A stretch of 6,001 nt of DNA, taken from positions 1 through 6,001 of the forward strand of contig JASHXG010000045.1 of NCBI GenBank assembly GCA_030043675.1, written 5' to 3'. The notes under the pieces are model-generated. The model did not search any database, had not been told where the DNA came from, and saw only the letters and a list, made by a program, of their open reading frames with translations. Made by a program: the position numbers and the translations under genes. This document shows positions 1-6,001 of this stretch, piece after piece. Source of the stretch: Vulcanimicrobiota bacterium (GTDB taxonomy: Bacteria; Vulcanimicrobiota; Vulcanimicrobiia; Vulcanimicrobiales; Vulcanimicrobiaceae). Numbering within the stretch: the first letter of the stretch is position 1; each line of letters begins with the position of its first letter.

Positions 1-455
1 TCGTGCGATTGGCAGAGATGGAGCGCGGGCCGGATCACATGACGGTGATGGTCCAGAAGGACGTCGCAGATCGCCTCCTTGCCGCGCCCGGTACACGGGC
101 TTATGGCAGCCTCTCCGTCGCGGTGCAGTACGCGATGCACGTCGAGCGCGCGTTCACGCTTCCTCCAAGATCCTTTTATCCGCCGCCAAAGGTGCACTCG
201 ACCGTCGTGCTCTTACGCCGTCGCGCCTCGCCCGCGGTGCAGCCGCGCGATCTTCAGCTCTTTTGGAAGGTCGTGCGTGGCGTATTCGCGTACCGGCGCA
301 AGACGATTGCCAATAGTCTATCGCTGGCGCTCGAACTCGATCGCGCGATAGTTTCCCGGGCGCTTACGATCAGCAACCTCTCTCCGGAGCTTCGCGGTGA
401 ACGACTCGACCTCGCCGACCTCGCCCGCCTGGCCGACGCGCTGGCCGAAGGATAG
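1..455 (+). CDS. rsmA: RsmA/KsgA 16S rRNA dimethyladenosine methyltransferase, C-terminal part (5' truncated by window)
   Basis: The cytoplasmic RsmA (KsgA) enzyme dimethylates two adjacent adenines in the 3' terminal helix of 16S rRNA, using S-adenosylmethionine, late in 30S assembly. About 150 codons are visible; the reading frame is open to the window edge, so the SAM-binding N-terminal half, including the NLPY motif, lies upstream. What remains is diagnostic: MVQKDVADRL (visible residues 16-25), YGSLSVAVQ (34-42), FYPPPKVHSTVVLL (58-71) and the C-terminal helical segment VFAYRRKTIANSL (94-106), all in the order and spacing of the RsmA family. It ends in TAG after a helical, Asp/Leu-rich tail typical of the family C-terminus. 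A GTG at position 3 is in frame but is internal, not a start. The last 59 bp overlap the next gene, so translation of the two may be linked. Family assignment is confident. Confidence 0.95.
   Translation, partial: VRLAEMERGPDHMTVMVQKDVADRLLAAPGTRAYGSLSVAVQYAMHVERAFTLPPRSFYPPPKVHSTVVLLRRRASPAVQPRDLQLFWKVVRGVFAYRRKTIANSLSLALELDRAIVSRALTISNLSPELRGERLDLADLARLADALAEG
386..389 (+). promoter_or_regulatory. Shine-Dalgarno GGAG for the CPBP protease gene, inside rsmA
   Basis: GGAG lies 7 nt before the GTG at 397, within the rsmA reading frame. Its spacing supports this GTG as the start, rather than the TTG at 568 or the ATG at 580, both of which would remove the first membrane segment. Confidence 0.6.
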
Positions 456-1146
456 TTTCACCGGCTTCTGGACGTGGCTGCTCGCGGGCTTCATCGCAGC
501 GCTTTTCATAGCCGGGTTTTTCGTCACGCTCAAACTGAGCCGGACGCCGATTCAGCCGCCCAATCCTTTGATCTTCGACATGTCGATCGTGCTTCAGTTC
601 GTGCTCGAAGGCGCTCTGGTCCTCATCGTCCTTGCCGCGATGCCCGTCATCTCGAGGTTTTCGCTGCGCGAACTGGGGTTTCGAATGCCGAACGCTCGAA
701 CGATCGGCATCGCCGTCCTGGGGGCGGCTGCCATGGCGATCGTGGCAAACGGAAGCGCCTCGCTCATCGATTATCTGGCGAAGAGCCAGCACCAACAGGA
801 TATTGTCGAGATCTTCAAGAGCTTGCGCGATCCGACGACGATCGCCATCTTCGTGGCCTTTGCGGTCCTGTTCGCGCCTTTTGCCGAGGAGACGTTCTTT
901 CGCATCCTCTTCTTCAATCTGGGCATGCGTTATGGCGGCTTCTGGGGGGGCGCGATATTGAGCGGCCTGCTCTTCGGCATCGCGCACGGCGACATCTATG
1001 CCGCGCTACCGCTGGCTCTAGGCGGCGTCGTGCTCTGCGCGGTGTACTATCGCACCGCTAACGCCTACGCTTCGATGATCTCGCACGCGCTCTTCAATGC
1101 GTTGTCCATCGCGGCGTTGTTGTTCGCGCCGCAGCTTACCCGATAA
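397..1146 (+). CDS. CPBP family intramembrane glutamic endopeptidase
   Basis: This is a 249-residue polytopic membrane protein of the CPBP (CAAX protease and bacteriocin-processing, Abi) family, the group that includes Rce1-type prenyl-protein proteases. All three family motifs are present: EETFFR at 164-169 (catalytic Glu pair E164/E165, and R169), FGIAH at 193-197 (H197) and SHALFN at 229-234 (H230, N234). It is therefore probably catalytically competent. Hydrophobic stretches lie around 22-46, 63-84, 101-117, 149-163, 180-197 and 202-217, with another near the C-terminus. The GTG start is chosen because of the GGAG 7 nt upstream and because later starts lose the first membrane helix. The first 20 or so residues (Ser/Thr/Pro/Trp-rich) are encoded by DNA that also encodes the end of RsmA. 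Its substrate cannot be read from the sequence; bacterial members have been linked to bacteriocin immunity or maturation and to processing of membrane proteins. No bacteriocin gene is seen nearby. The stop codon lies inside the 3' end of the convergent gene. Confidence 0.88.
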   Translation: MNDSTSPTSPAWPTRWPKDSFTGFWTWLLAGFIAALFIAGFFVTLKLSRTPIQPPNPLIFDMSIVLQFVLEGALVLIVLAAMPVISRFSLRELGFRMPNARTIGIAVLGAAAMAIVANGSASLIDYLAKSQHQQDIVEIFKSLRDPTTIAIFVAFAVLFAPFAEETFFRILFFNLGMRYGGFWGGAILSGLLFGIAHGDIYAALPLALGGVVLCAVYYRTANAYASMISHALFNALSIAALLFAPQLTR

Positions 1147-2233
1147 GCGCGCGGACCGCCTCGAGCACGGCCTGCGAATCGATCGTGGGCTTATCCAAGT
1201 AGTGCAGACGATGGCGCAGTGAGGCCGGCTTGGTGGTGGTCGCAGGCCGGCGGTCAAAGCCATGGTCGCGGACGCGCCGCCCGATCAGATGAATCGCGGC
1301 GGGATTCGGCTCATCGTACCAGTCCGGATGATGCGCGAGCCAAAGGCCGATCGTCGGTATGCTCCCGCGCGCCATCACGAGATGGAGCGGGCCGGCCGGA
1401 ATCCCGACGAAGAGGTCGGCCCGCGCGGCCAATGCTTTGTACAGCCGCGCAAAGGGCTGATCGAGATCCGCAAAGAGCTCGCGGAAGCCCGCGGCACCGT
1501 CGCCCAGATGCTCGTCGTCCATCGAGATAAAGTGCCAGCGCTGGTCGTCACGCCGCATGCGGATCGCGAAATCCAACGCCTCCGAGGAATTTCCCCAGTT
1601 CTTGCGTCCGGCCGTCACGCCGGCCCGAGAGACGACGCACAGACGCGTGCCGGGCGGCGCGAATCGCGCCAGCCGCTCGTCGAGTCGTTGCTGCGTGGCC
1701 GGCGGAGCCGCGAAATCGACCGTGTTGACCAGCGGCTTGGAGAGATCGAACGAGCGCAGGCGGGAGGACGGCACCAAAAGGCGCGCGAGGTTCCGCGCTT
1801 TGGTGTGAAATGGATAAGCGGTGCGCCCTTCCGTTTCCGGATAGTCGGTCCAGAGCAGGATCTCGGGAGCGAAGGCGCTCACGTTGCGACCGATCGGCGA
1901 CGGCAGCTCCATGCGAACGCTGCCGCCGTTACAAGCGCGCAGGCTCAGACCGAAGTGACGCGCCCCGAGATCCGCGCCGTCTGAAGGAGCTCGCACGCCG
2001 CTGCAAAGCGCAAGAATCCGCGGATGCTCTTCCATCACGCTCACGTAATCATCGCCAAAGCGCGTGATCGCATAGGTATTCGACGGCTCGAGCAGCGGCG
2101 CGATGGCGCCGAAATGAACCCAATCGCCCAACCCGTGCGGCCAATAGATCAACACGCGCCGGCCGGAGAGCAGGGCGAAGCGGCCTCGATCCTCGCGCAT
2201 CGCGCGCACGGTCGCCTCCGCGGCGATGCTCAC
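1136..2233 (-). CDS. GT9-like (ADP-heptosyltransferase-type) glycosyltransferase
   Basis: This is a cytoplasmic GT-B fold transferase resembling glycosyltransferase family 9, which adds heptose or related sugars to lipopolysaccharide cores or other acceptors. It has 365 residues from GTG 2233, close to the usual GT9 length. An N-terminal strand and glycine loop, VLIYWPHGLGD (27-37), corresponds to the family's opening RxGxxGD-type motif. SRAGVTAGRKNWG (202-214) starts the C-terminal domain, where the family often has a PGA...K.W segment. DLFVGIPAGPLHLVMA (273-288) matches the family's D-SGP-H-A donor-site signature, with Pro-Ala in place of the common Asp-Ser before Gly-Pro. The assignment rests on these motifs; donor and acceptor are unknown, and heptose is not implied. 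The GTG overlaps the TGA of the preceding gene in a GTGA junction, which indicates translational coupling. Other starts are GTG 2209, 5 nt after GGAGG, and ATG 2200. A longer open frame reaches back to 2392 but runs out of frame through the DUF2079 gene and is not protein-like there. It is the last gene of the operon. Confidence 0.8.
   Translation of the reverse strand: MSIAAEATVRAMREDRGRFALLSGRRVLIYWPHGLGDWVHFGAIAPLLEPSNTYAITRFGDDYVSVMEEHPRILALCSGVRAPSDGADLGARHFGLSLRACNGGSVRMELPSPIGRNVSAFAPEILLWTDYPETEGRTAYPFHTKARNLARLLVPSSRLRSFDLSKPLVNTVDFAAPPATQQRLDERLARFAPPGTRLCVVSRAGVTAGRKNWGNSSEALDFAIRMRRDDQRWHFISMDDEHLGDGAAGFRELFADLDQPFARLYKALAARADLFVGIPAGPLHLVMARGSIPTIGLWLAHHPDWYDEPNPAAIHLIGRRVRDHGFDRRPATTTKPASLRHRLHYLDKPTIDSQAVLEAVRALIG
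2215..2219 (-). promoter_or_regulatory. Possible Shine-Dalgarno GGAGG near the start of the GT9-like gene
   Basis: GGAGG on the minus strand is 5 nt before an in-frame GTG (2209-2207). It competes with the GTGA junction start at 2233, which has only weak purine-rich sequence upstream. The true start is one of these two, and the difference is 8 residues. Confidence 0.4.
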
Positions 2234-3465
2234 GGCGTTACCGGGACCCCGCCGCACAGATGGGGCGGCAACCGTCCCGCGAGGCTGGCGAAGAATGCCG
2301 GCGCGTTCGTGTCGTACGCCGGACAGGCGGGGGCGTGCGAGTCCGGATGCGGGTCGAGCCGCACTTGCGGATTGGCGGCCGCGACCGCCCAAACGCCCTC
2401 GTCGCGCCGCCCGAGCACCGCCGGACGCCCGTCGTCGCGAATCGCTACGGCGCGCGCGTACGCGGGCCAGTCTACGATGTACGGCCAGCGCCCCGGGCGC
2501 AACACGGTATCGTTGAAGATCAGCAGCGTGACGATCAGCGCGCAGGGGACCGTTGCGCGGGCCAAGACCGGCCAGCGCCGCAGCCCAAAGGCCGCCGCAA
2601 TCGCCGACGCTGCCAAGAGCGATGCCGTGTAGTGCGATCCGACGCGGCTAGGCTCGTAGTTCCAGGGCTGCATGAAGACGATCTCGGCGAGCAACGGCGC
2701 CGCCAAGAGCAGCCACCGTCCCACGCCTAGCGGCGCGAAGGCAAAAGGCGCCAGCAGCAGCGCGATCATCGTCAGTTTGCCGCCGGGGTCGCGGATCGTG
2801 AGTCCATAAAGCGGAATTCCCGGCCGTACACCCGCGAAATGCTCGAATCCAAAGAACAGCAGTCCATTGAGCGCGGCCAGCGCGCAGAGCGCCACACCCA
2901 TGCGCCGGTCCCACCACAACGCGCACGCCGCTGCGAACCAGAGCACGAAAAGAATCTGATCTTCCTTCAGTCCCATCAGCAGCTGAGCGGCCGCGACCGC
3001 GGGCCAAAAGAGGCGTTTGCGTACGGCGAGCGCCCCGCCGAACGCAATCAACGGGACGAAGACGTTCTCCGAAAAGTTATCGTAGGCGAGCCCTTGCGCC
3101 GACGGCGTCAGCAGATACGCGATGCCCAGGAGATTGGCTCCTGGCTGCGGCACACCAAGGTCGCGGGCGAAAAGAACCAGCGGAATCGACGCTGCTGCGA
3201 CGGCAGCGACCTGAATGACGATCAACGTCTGAGCGCGTGGAAAGAGTGCGACGATCGGAACGAGCGCGCTCAGCGCCCAGGAATCATGTACCTCGAAGTG
3301 CGGCCGCCACTCTCCGTAGTTCCACGATAAACCGTGACGCAGGTTTACCAGCGTTTGCAGATAGGTGCCGAGGTCGGCACCGTAACGCAGCGCGTAGAGC
3401 TTGTTTAAGTCGAGCGCCAGATAGACGATCGCGAAAACCGCCGCCGCGACGTAGGCTACGCGCAC
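2230..3465 (-). CDS. DUF2079 family polytopic membrane protein (GT-C-like)
   Basis: This is an integral membrane protein of 411 residues belonging to the DUF2079 family, whose members look like GT-C glycosyltransferases of the dolichyl-phosphate-mannose type but lack an assigned reaction. A membrane segment opens the protein (about 3-20). It is followed by GADLGTYLQTLVNLRHG (29-45), whose Asp-Gly-Tyr-Gln pattern sits where the family has its extracytoplasmic acidic loop, and HFEVHDSW (56-63). KEDQ at 167-170 and GSHYTASLL (276-284) fit other conserved family positions. Eight or more hydrophobic stretches follow one another up to about residue 318. A soluble tail (about 325-411) ends the protein. 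GTG 3465 is chosen because GAAGG lies 4 nt upstream and no ATG, GTG or TTG follows before the first helix is consumed. The open frame continues upstream to 4206, but that part is the out-of-frame shadow of the GT4 gene. It starts 7 nt after the GT4 stop and overlaps the next gene by 4 bp. A sugar-transfer role with the flanking transferases is inferred from fold and context. Confidence 0.85.
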   Translation of the reverse strand: MRVAYVAAAVFAIVYLALDLNKLYALRYGADLGTYLQTLVNLRHGLSWNYGEWRPHFEVHDSWALSALVPIVALFPRAQTLIVIQVAAVAAASIPLVLFARDLGVPQPGANLLGIAYLLTPSAQGLAYDNFSENVFVPLIAFGGALAVRKRLFWPAVAAAQLLMGLKEDQILFVLWFAAACALWWDRRMGVALCALAALNGLLFFGFEHFAGVRPGIPLYGLTIRDPGGKLTMIALLLAPFAFAPLGVGRWLLLAAPLLAEIVFMQPWNYEPSRVGSHYTASLLAASAIAAAFGLRRWPVLARATVPCALIVTLLIFNDTVLRPGRWPYIVDWPAYARAVAIRDDGRPAVLGRRDEGVWAVAAANPQVRLDPHPDSHAPACPAYDTNAPAFFASLAGRLPPHLCGGVPVTP

Positions 3466-3469
3466 GATA

Positions 3470-3474
3470 CCTTC
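3470..3474 (-). promoter_or_regulatory. Shine-Dalgarno GAAGG for the DUF2079 gene
   Basis: GAAGG overlaps the TGA stop of the GT4 gene and stands 4 nt before GTG 3465. The spacing is short, but the site is placed so that ribosomes finishing the upstream gene could restart here. Confidence 0.45.
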
Positions 3475-4561
3475 AGAAGGCAGGGCTTTCGTTACGAACG
3501 CGTCGTACGATGTCGCGCAGGCGCTCGATGAACCGCGCAGGTGAAAACGCCTCGGCATGGGCGCGCAAGCGCCCTGGGTCGAACTGCGACTCGTCGAAAT
3601 CGCGCAGCACTCTCGCCAGCGACTCCGGCGTCGCTTCATCGAAGAAGACCCCGGTTTGGCCTTCGATAATCGTTTCGAGCGCGCCGCCCGCGCGATAGGC
3701 GATTGCCGGGCGGCCGGCCGCCGCCGCCTCGAGCGGCACGAGCCCAAAATCTTCCTCCCCCGGCACGATCGCCGCCCGCGCGTCGCCGACGAGCGCGTTG
3801 AGCTGCGCGTCTGGTACGTAGCCGAGCAGCGTGGTCGTCGTGCCGCGTGCACGCTCGCGCAGCATTCGCAGCGCAGGGCCGGTTCCTGCCACGACGAGCT
3901 TCGTCCCCGCGAGGGCGGCGGCCCGTATCGCGAGCTCGATGCGTTTGTATGGCAACAACCGCGATGCGATGACGAAATAGTCACCGCCTCCGCTTCCGAT
4001 GCTGAAGCGGTCGAGATCGACCGGACACGGCAGTACGTCGCAGTCGCGCCCATAGTAGCTGCGAACGCGCTCGGCGACGTTACGAGAGTTTGCGACGAAG
4101 CGTGTCGGACGCCCGGCCGCCGCGCGATCCCAAGCCACCAGGCGCGTGACCAAAGGACGTGCGAGCGCGCTCGGGCCGAGGCCACCGACGTACTCGTCGT
4201 ATGCAAAGGCGAAACGGCTGACCGTATTGATGTAGCAGACGTGAACGGCGCCGGGCGGAACGCGCACGCCTTTCGCCCACGCGGTCGTCGAGCTCACGAT
4301 GGTGTCAAAGTCCGAAAAATCGAAGCTCTCGAATGCGCGCGGATAGAACGGGGCGAGCAGGCGAAAGGCACGGTTCGCAGAGGGAAGCCGCGCGAGGTAC
4401 GACGTGCAGACTCGCTGCCGCGGAATCAGATCGCCGACGGCTCGCTCGTCGTAGAGCGCCGTGTAAATCGGCGCCTCGGGCCATGCCTGAGCGATTCGAG
4501 CGAAGACGCGCTCGGCGCCGCCGCGCTGGTTCAGATAGTCATGAACGAGCGCGACCTTCAG
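3473..4561 (-). CDS. GT4 family (GT-B fold, WbaZ-like) glycosyltransferase with a CTG start
   Basis: This is a retaining glycosyltransferase of the GT4 (group 1) type, expected in the cytoplasm or at the inner membrane face, transferring a sugar from a nucleotide-sugar donor to a lipid-linked or surface-glycan acceptor. From CTG 4561 it has 362 residues, normal for the family. The N-terminus reads (M/L)KVALVHDYLNQRGGAERVF, the typical first strand and glycine loop (H7, GGAE 14-17). Then come SSTTAWAKG (90-98) and HVCYINTVSRFAFAYDEY (107-124), which resemble mannosyltransferases of the WbaZ group. In the C-terminal domain SRLLPYKRIELAI (200-212) holds the phosphate-binding Arg201 and Lys206, and E270 and E278 form the EX7E motif within EEDFGLVPLE. 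The reading frame is closed upstream by the TAA at 4567-4565, and the first ATG, GTG or TTG is GTG 4297 (codon 89), which would delete the first strand and acceptor-site loop. AGGA 7 nt before the CTG supports the longer start. The sugar is unknown; mannose is only a guess from similarity. Confidence 0.85.
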   Translation of the reverse strand: MKVALVHDYLNQRGGAERVFARIAQAWPEAPIYTALYDERAVGDLIPRQRVCTSYLARLPSANRAFRLLAPFYPRAFESFDFSDFDTIVSSTTAWAKGVRVPPGAVHVCYINTVSRFAFAYDEYVGGLGPSALARPLVTRLVAWDRAAAGRPTRFVANSRNVAERVRSYYGRDCDVLPCPVDLDRFSIGSGGGDYFVIASRLLPYKRIELAIRAAALAGTKLVVAGTGPALRMLRERARGTTTTLLGYVPDAQLNALVGDARAAIVPGEEDFGLVPLEAAAAGRPAIAYRAGGALETIIEGQTGVFFDEATPESLARVLRDFDESQFDPGRLRAHAEAFSPARFIERLRDIVRRVRNESPAF

Positions 4562-4564
4562 TCG

Positions 4565-5896
4565 TTAATCCTGGAGGTTTGTGCCGCGCGGCAAGACTAG
4601 CGCGATGGTGGGATTGCCGAGGTACGTGCGCGCGACGCGCTGTAAGTCCTCAGCGGTCGTCGCCGAAATCGCCGTTAACGCGCGGTTCAGGAAATCCGGC
4701 GAAGCATTTTGCTGGGCGAAGACTGCCGCCAGCCAGGTGCGGGTCTCGAGCGTCGTCGCGTCGGTTGCGAAATCGCCGGCCGCTTCGGCTTTGAAGTCGT
4801 CGATCGACCCTTGAAGCTTCGTCACGGCCAGGACGTTCACGATCGAGAGGGCCGTCGCGAAGGCGCGGCTCGGATCGCCGATCAGTCCGCCGTTCACGTA
4901 GATCACGAGGCGGGCCGGCGCGTGATCGTAGGTGTAGACGGCGCCGACCGAGCGCGAGGCAAAGGTCGGCGAAACGACACCCGGCACCTGCGCGATATCC
5001 GAGAGCGTTCGACGCACGAACGACGCCAGCACGAGCATCGGACCGAAGTCCTTGCTATCGACGCCCGGGGCCGGATACTCAGCGATCAGCCAAGGCGACG
5101 AGATGTCGCGGTGCGCCACGATCTCGCGCGTCGCGCCGTTCAGCGTGGGAACGTGAACGGCTATCGGAGCCGTCGTTCCGGGCGCCAACGCCCCGGCAAG
5201 ATTAGCCAGCGCATCCGGCGCGAGTGAATCAAGGCTTCCCGCAGCGCTGACGATTGCGCCGCCGCGGCGATAGTACGCGCGATAGAACGCGGCCGCGTCA
5301 GATGGAAAGAGCTGCGCGAGCGAGGCCGACGTGCCCAGCTCGGGCAGACCCGCATTGGCTTGCGCGGATGAAGCGGCGCTGAGCATGTCGAGGCCGACCT
5401 GCAGCGCCACTTGCTCGCTCTGCGCGATCCGTTTCACCAGCGCGGCTCGCGCATCGCGCACCGTTGCCGGCGAGAAGTCCGGCGCCGCAATCGCGCTTTG
5501 CACCAGCCCTAGGACCGCCGTCGCGTCGCCGGGCAGCGACTCGATGTAGAAACGGACGTCACTCGGATCCACGGTGAACTGCACCGAGCCGCCACGCGCG
5601 GCGACGGCGTCCTCGAGCGGCTGTGCCGGGGTGCCGACGGGAGTGCGCATGATGGTCTGCGCGACGAGCGCCGCTAACCCATTCTGCTTCATCGTCTGCC
5701 GGTCGAGCCCGGCACGTACGACCAGCGCAACACCGACGAGCGTCGCGGCGCTATCGGACTGGCGAACCACCGTCGTGCCGCCGACGTTCTCGACCATCGG
5801 CACGGGCGCGGGAGGCGCCGCCGCAAACGCGGCGGCCGGGATGGCCGCGAGTGCGCCGGCGATGACCGCGCAGCAGAGCAAGCGAGAGGGGGTCAT
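4565..5896 (-). CDS. Exported M16 family peptidase homologue lacking the zinc-binding motif
   Basis: This is a 443-residue protein with the two-repeat M16 (insulinase/PqqL/mitochondrial processing peptidase-like) fold. A signal peptide is clear: Arg5, a hydrophobic core (about 6-22) and an Ala-x-Ala region near AFA (23-25). The segment where active enzymes carry HxxEH, normally in the context GLAHFLEH, reads GLAALVAQ (73-80): A76, A79 and Q80 replace the two His and the Glu, so zinc cannot be bound there. The following helix and the LEDAVAARGGSVQFTVDPSDVRFYI region (94-118) match the part after the motif in M16 proteins. AYYRRGGAIVSAAGSLD (207-223) matches the end of the first domain, and the C-terminal AEDLQRVARTYLGNPTIALVLP segment (about 415-436) is typical of the second. 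M16 enzymes often work as an active subunit plus an inactive one; this is probably the inactive partner of the gene just upstream, whose TGA overlaps this ATG. AAGGG lies 9 nt before the ATG. It ends 3 nt before the CTG of the GT4 gene, in the same frame. Confidence 0.85.
   Translation of the reverse strand: MTPSRLLCCAVIAGALAAIPAAAFAAAPPAPVPMVENVGGTTVVRQSDSAATLVGVALVVRAGLDRQTMKQNGLAALVAQTIMRTPVGTPAQPLEDAVAARGGSVQFTVDPSDVRFYIESLPGDATAVLGLVQSAIAAPDFSPATVRDARAALVKRIAQSEQVALQVGLDMLSAASSAQANAGLPELGTSASLAQLFPSDAAAFYRAYYRRGGAIVSAAGSLDSLAPDALANLAGALAPGTTAPIAVHVPTLNGATREIVAHRDISSPWLIAEYPAPGVDSKDFGPMLVLASFVRRTLSDIAQVPGVVSPTFASRSVGAVYTYDHAPARLVIYVNGGLIGDPSRAFATALSIVNVLAVTKLQGSIDDFKAEAAGDFATDATTLETRTWLAAVFAQQNASPDFLNRALTAISATTAEDLQRVARTYLGNPTIALVLPRGTNLQD
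4569..4572 (-). promoter_or_regulatory. Shine-Dalgarno AGGA for the CTG-started GT4 gene
   Basis: AGGA lies inside the last codons of the M16 gene, 7 nt before CTG 4561. This ideal spacing is the main evidence besides homology for the unusual start codon. Confidence 0.55.
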
Positions 5897-6001
5897 TGCG
5901 AGTTTCCCTTGTCCTCGGAGGCGGCTGCGACGAGATTCACCACAACCGGATTGCGTAGATAGCGGCGCACGACTTCGGCAACGTACTGCGGATCGAGCGC
6001 G
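5893..6001 (-). CDS. M16 family peptidase, C-terminal end (start lies beyond the window)
   Basis: The last 35 codons of a gene run in from the right edge and end in TGA at 5895-5893. The visible protein, LDPQYVAEVVRRYLRNPVVVNLVAA followed by a charged tail, matches the end of M16 peptidases, where a 'Asp-x-x-x-Val-x-x-Tyr-Leu' helix is followed by a final strand. The complete downstream paralogue ends in the same pattern (DLQRVARTYLGNPTIALVLP). The TGA overlaps the ATG of that paralogue (ATGA), which argues for coupled translation of two M16 subunits. The catalytic part is not visible, so it is only inferred that this one is the active subunit. Confidence 0.7.
   Translation of the reverse strand, partial: ALDPQYVAEVVRRYLRNPVVVNLVAAASEDKGNSQ

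Noticed and set aside
370..987. Minus-strand open frame of 205 codons opposite the CPBP gene
   Set aside because: It is a charged, Arg/Asp/Glu-rich shadow of a gene with all three CPBP motifs.
1262..1984. Plus-strand open frame of 240 codons opposite the GT9-like gene
   Set aside because: The composition is Arg-rich and motif-free, and the minus-strand frame holds the GT9-like motifs. It is a high-GC shadow.
2234..2392. Upstream extension of the GT9-like open frame to 2392
   Set aside because: It overlaps the DUF2079 coding sequence in another frame and has Arg/Gly/Ala-rich low-information composition. The GTGA junction gives a better start.
3466..4206. N-terminal extension of the DUF2079 open frame, which would give a 658-residue protein
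   Set aside because: This part is Arg/Ser/Cys-rich, without any domain character, and is the out-of-frame shadow of the GT4 gene on the same strand. The membrane protein begins at GTG 3465.
3557..4600. Plus-strand open frame of 347 codons opposite the GT4 gene
   Set aside because: It is Arg/Ala/Glu-rich without recognisable motifs and lies antisense to a clearly conserved glycosyltransferase. Long antisense frames are expected in high-GC DNA.
4709..5227. Plus-strand open frame of 172 codons opposite the M16 gene
   Set aside because: It is His/Arg/Asp-rich with no motif, and lies antisense to a well-supported M16 protein with a signal peptide.
5869..5884. Possible lipoprotein signal in the M16 homologue (Leu-Leu-Cys-Cys near residue 8)
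   Set aside because: The cysteines lie before the hydrophobic core rather than after it, so this is not a lipobox. An ordinary signal peptide cleaved near Ala25 fits better.

Overview
This is a compact, high-GC bacterial chromosomal segment with no detectable mobile DNA, RNA genes or CRISPR. Protein types and style (a DUF2079 membrane protein, paired M16 peptidases, GTG/CTG starts, nearly zero intergenic space) would fit a little-cultured high-GC phylum such as Candidatus Eremiobacterota. That placement is an impression from gene content, not a demonstrated assignment.

Left part, plus strand (1-1146): the 3' part of rsmA (ksgA), the 16S rRNA dimethyladenosine methyltransferase. It overlaps by 59 bp a GTG-started gene for a CPBP-family intramembrane glutamic endopeptidase. 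The overlap and an internal Shine-Dalgarno sequence suggest the two are co-expressed.

Right part, minus strand (6001 down to 1136), read in this order: the tail of an M16-type peptidase; a second, exported M16 homologue that has lost the zinc-binding motif; a GT4-family glycosyltransferase; a DUF2079 polytopic membrane protein; and a GT9-like glycosyltransferase. Junctions are ATGA (4 bp overlap), a 3-nt gap, a 7-nt gap and GTGA (4 bp overlap), so this looks like one translationally coupled operon whose promoter lies outside the window. The M16 pair probably forms a two-subunit periplasmic or extracytoplasmic protease. The three genes after it look like a surface-glycan or glycolipid module: two GT-B transferases plus a GT-C-like membrane protein.

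The two strands meet tail to tail at 1136-1146, where the stop codons overlap and no room is left for an intergenic terminator. The most notable point is that the GT4 gene has no usual start codon where its N-terminus must lie. Homology-like sequence and a well-spaced AGGA point to a CTG start at 4561, and a gene caller limited to ATG/GTG/TTG would cut off its first 88 residues. I found no convincing unknown system; the window is mainly housekeeping and envelope genes in an unusually tight arrangement. No gene-free stretch longer than a few bases exists.
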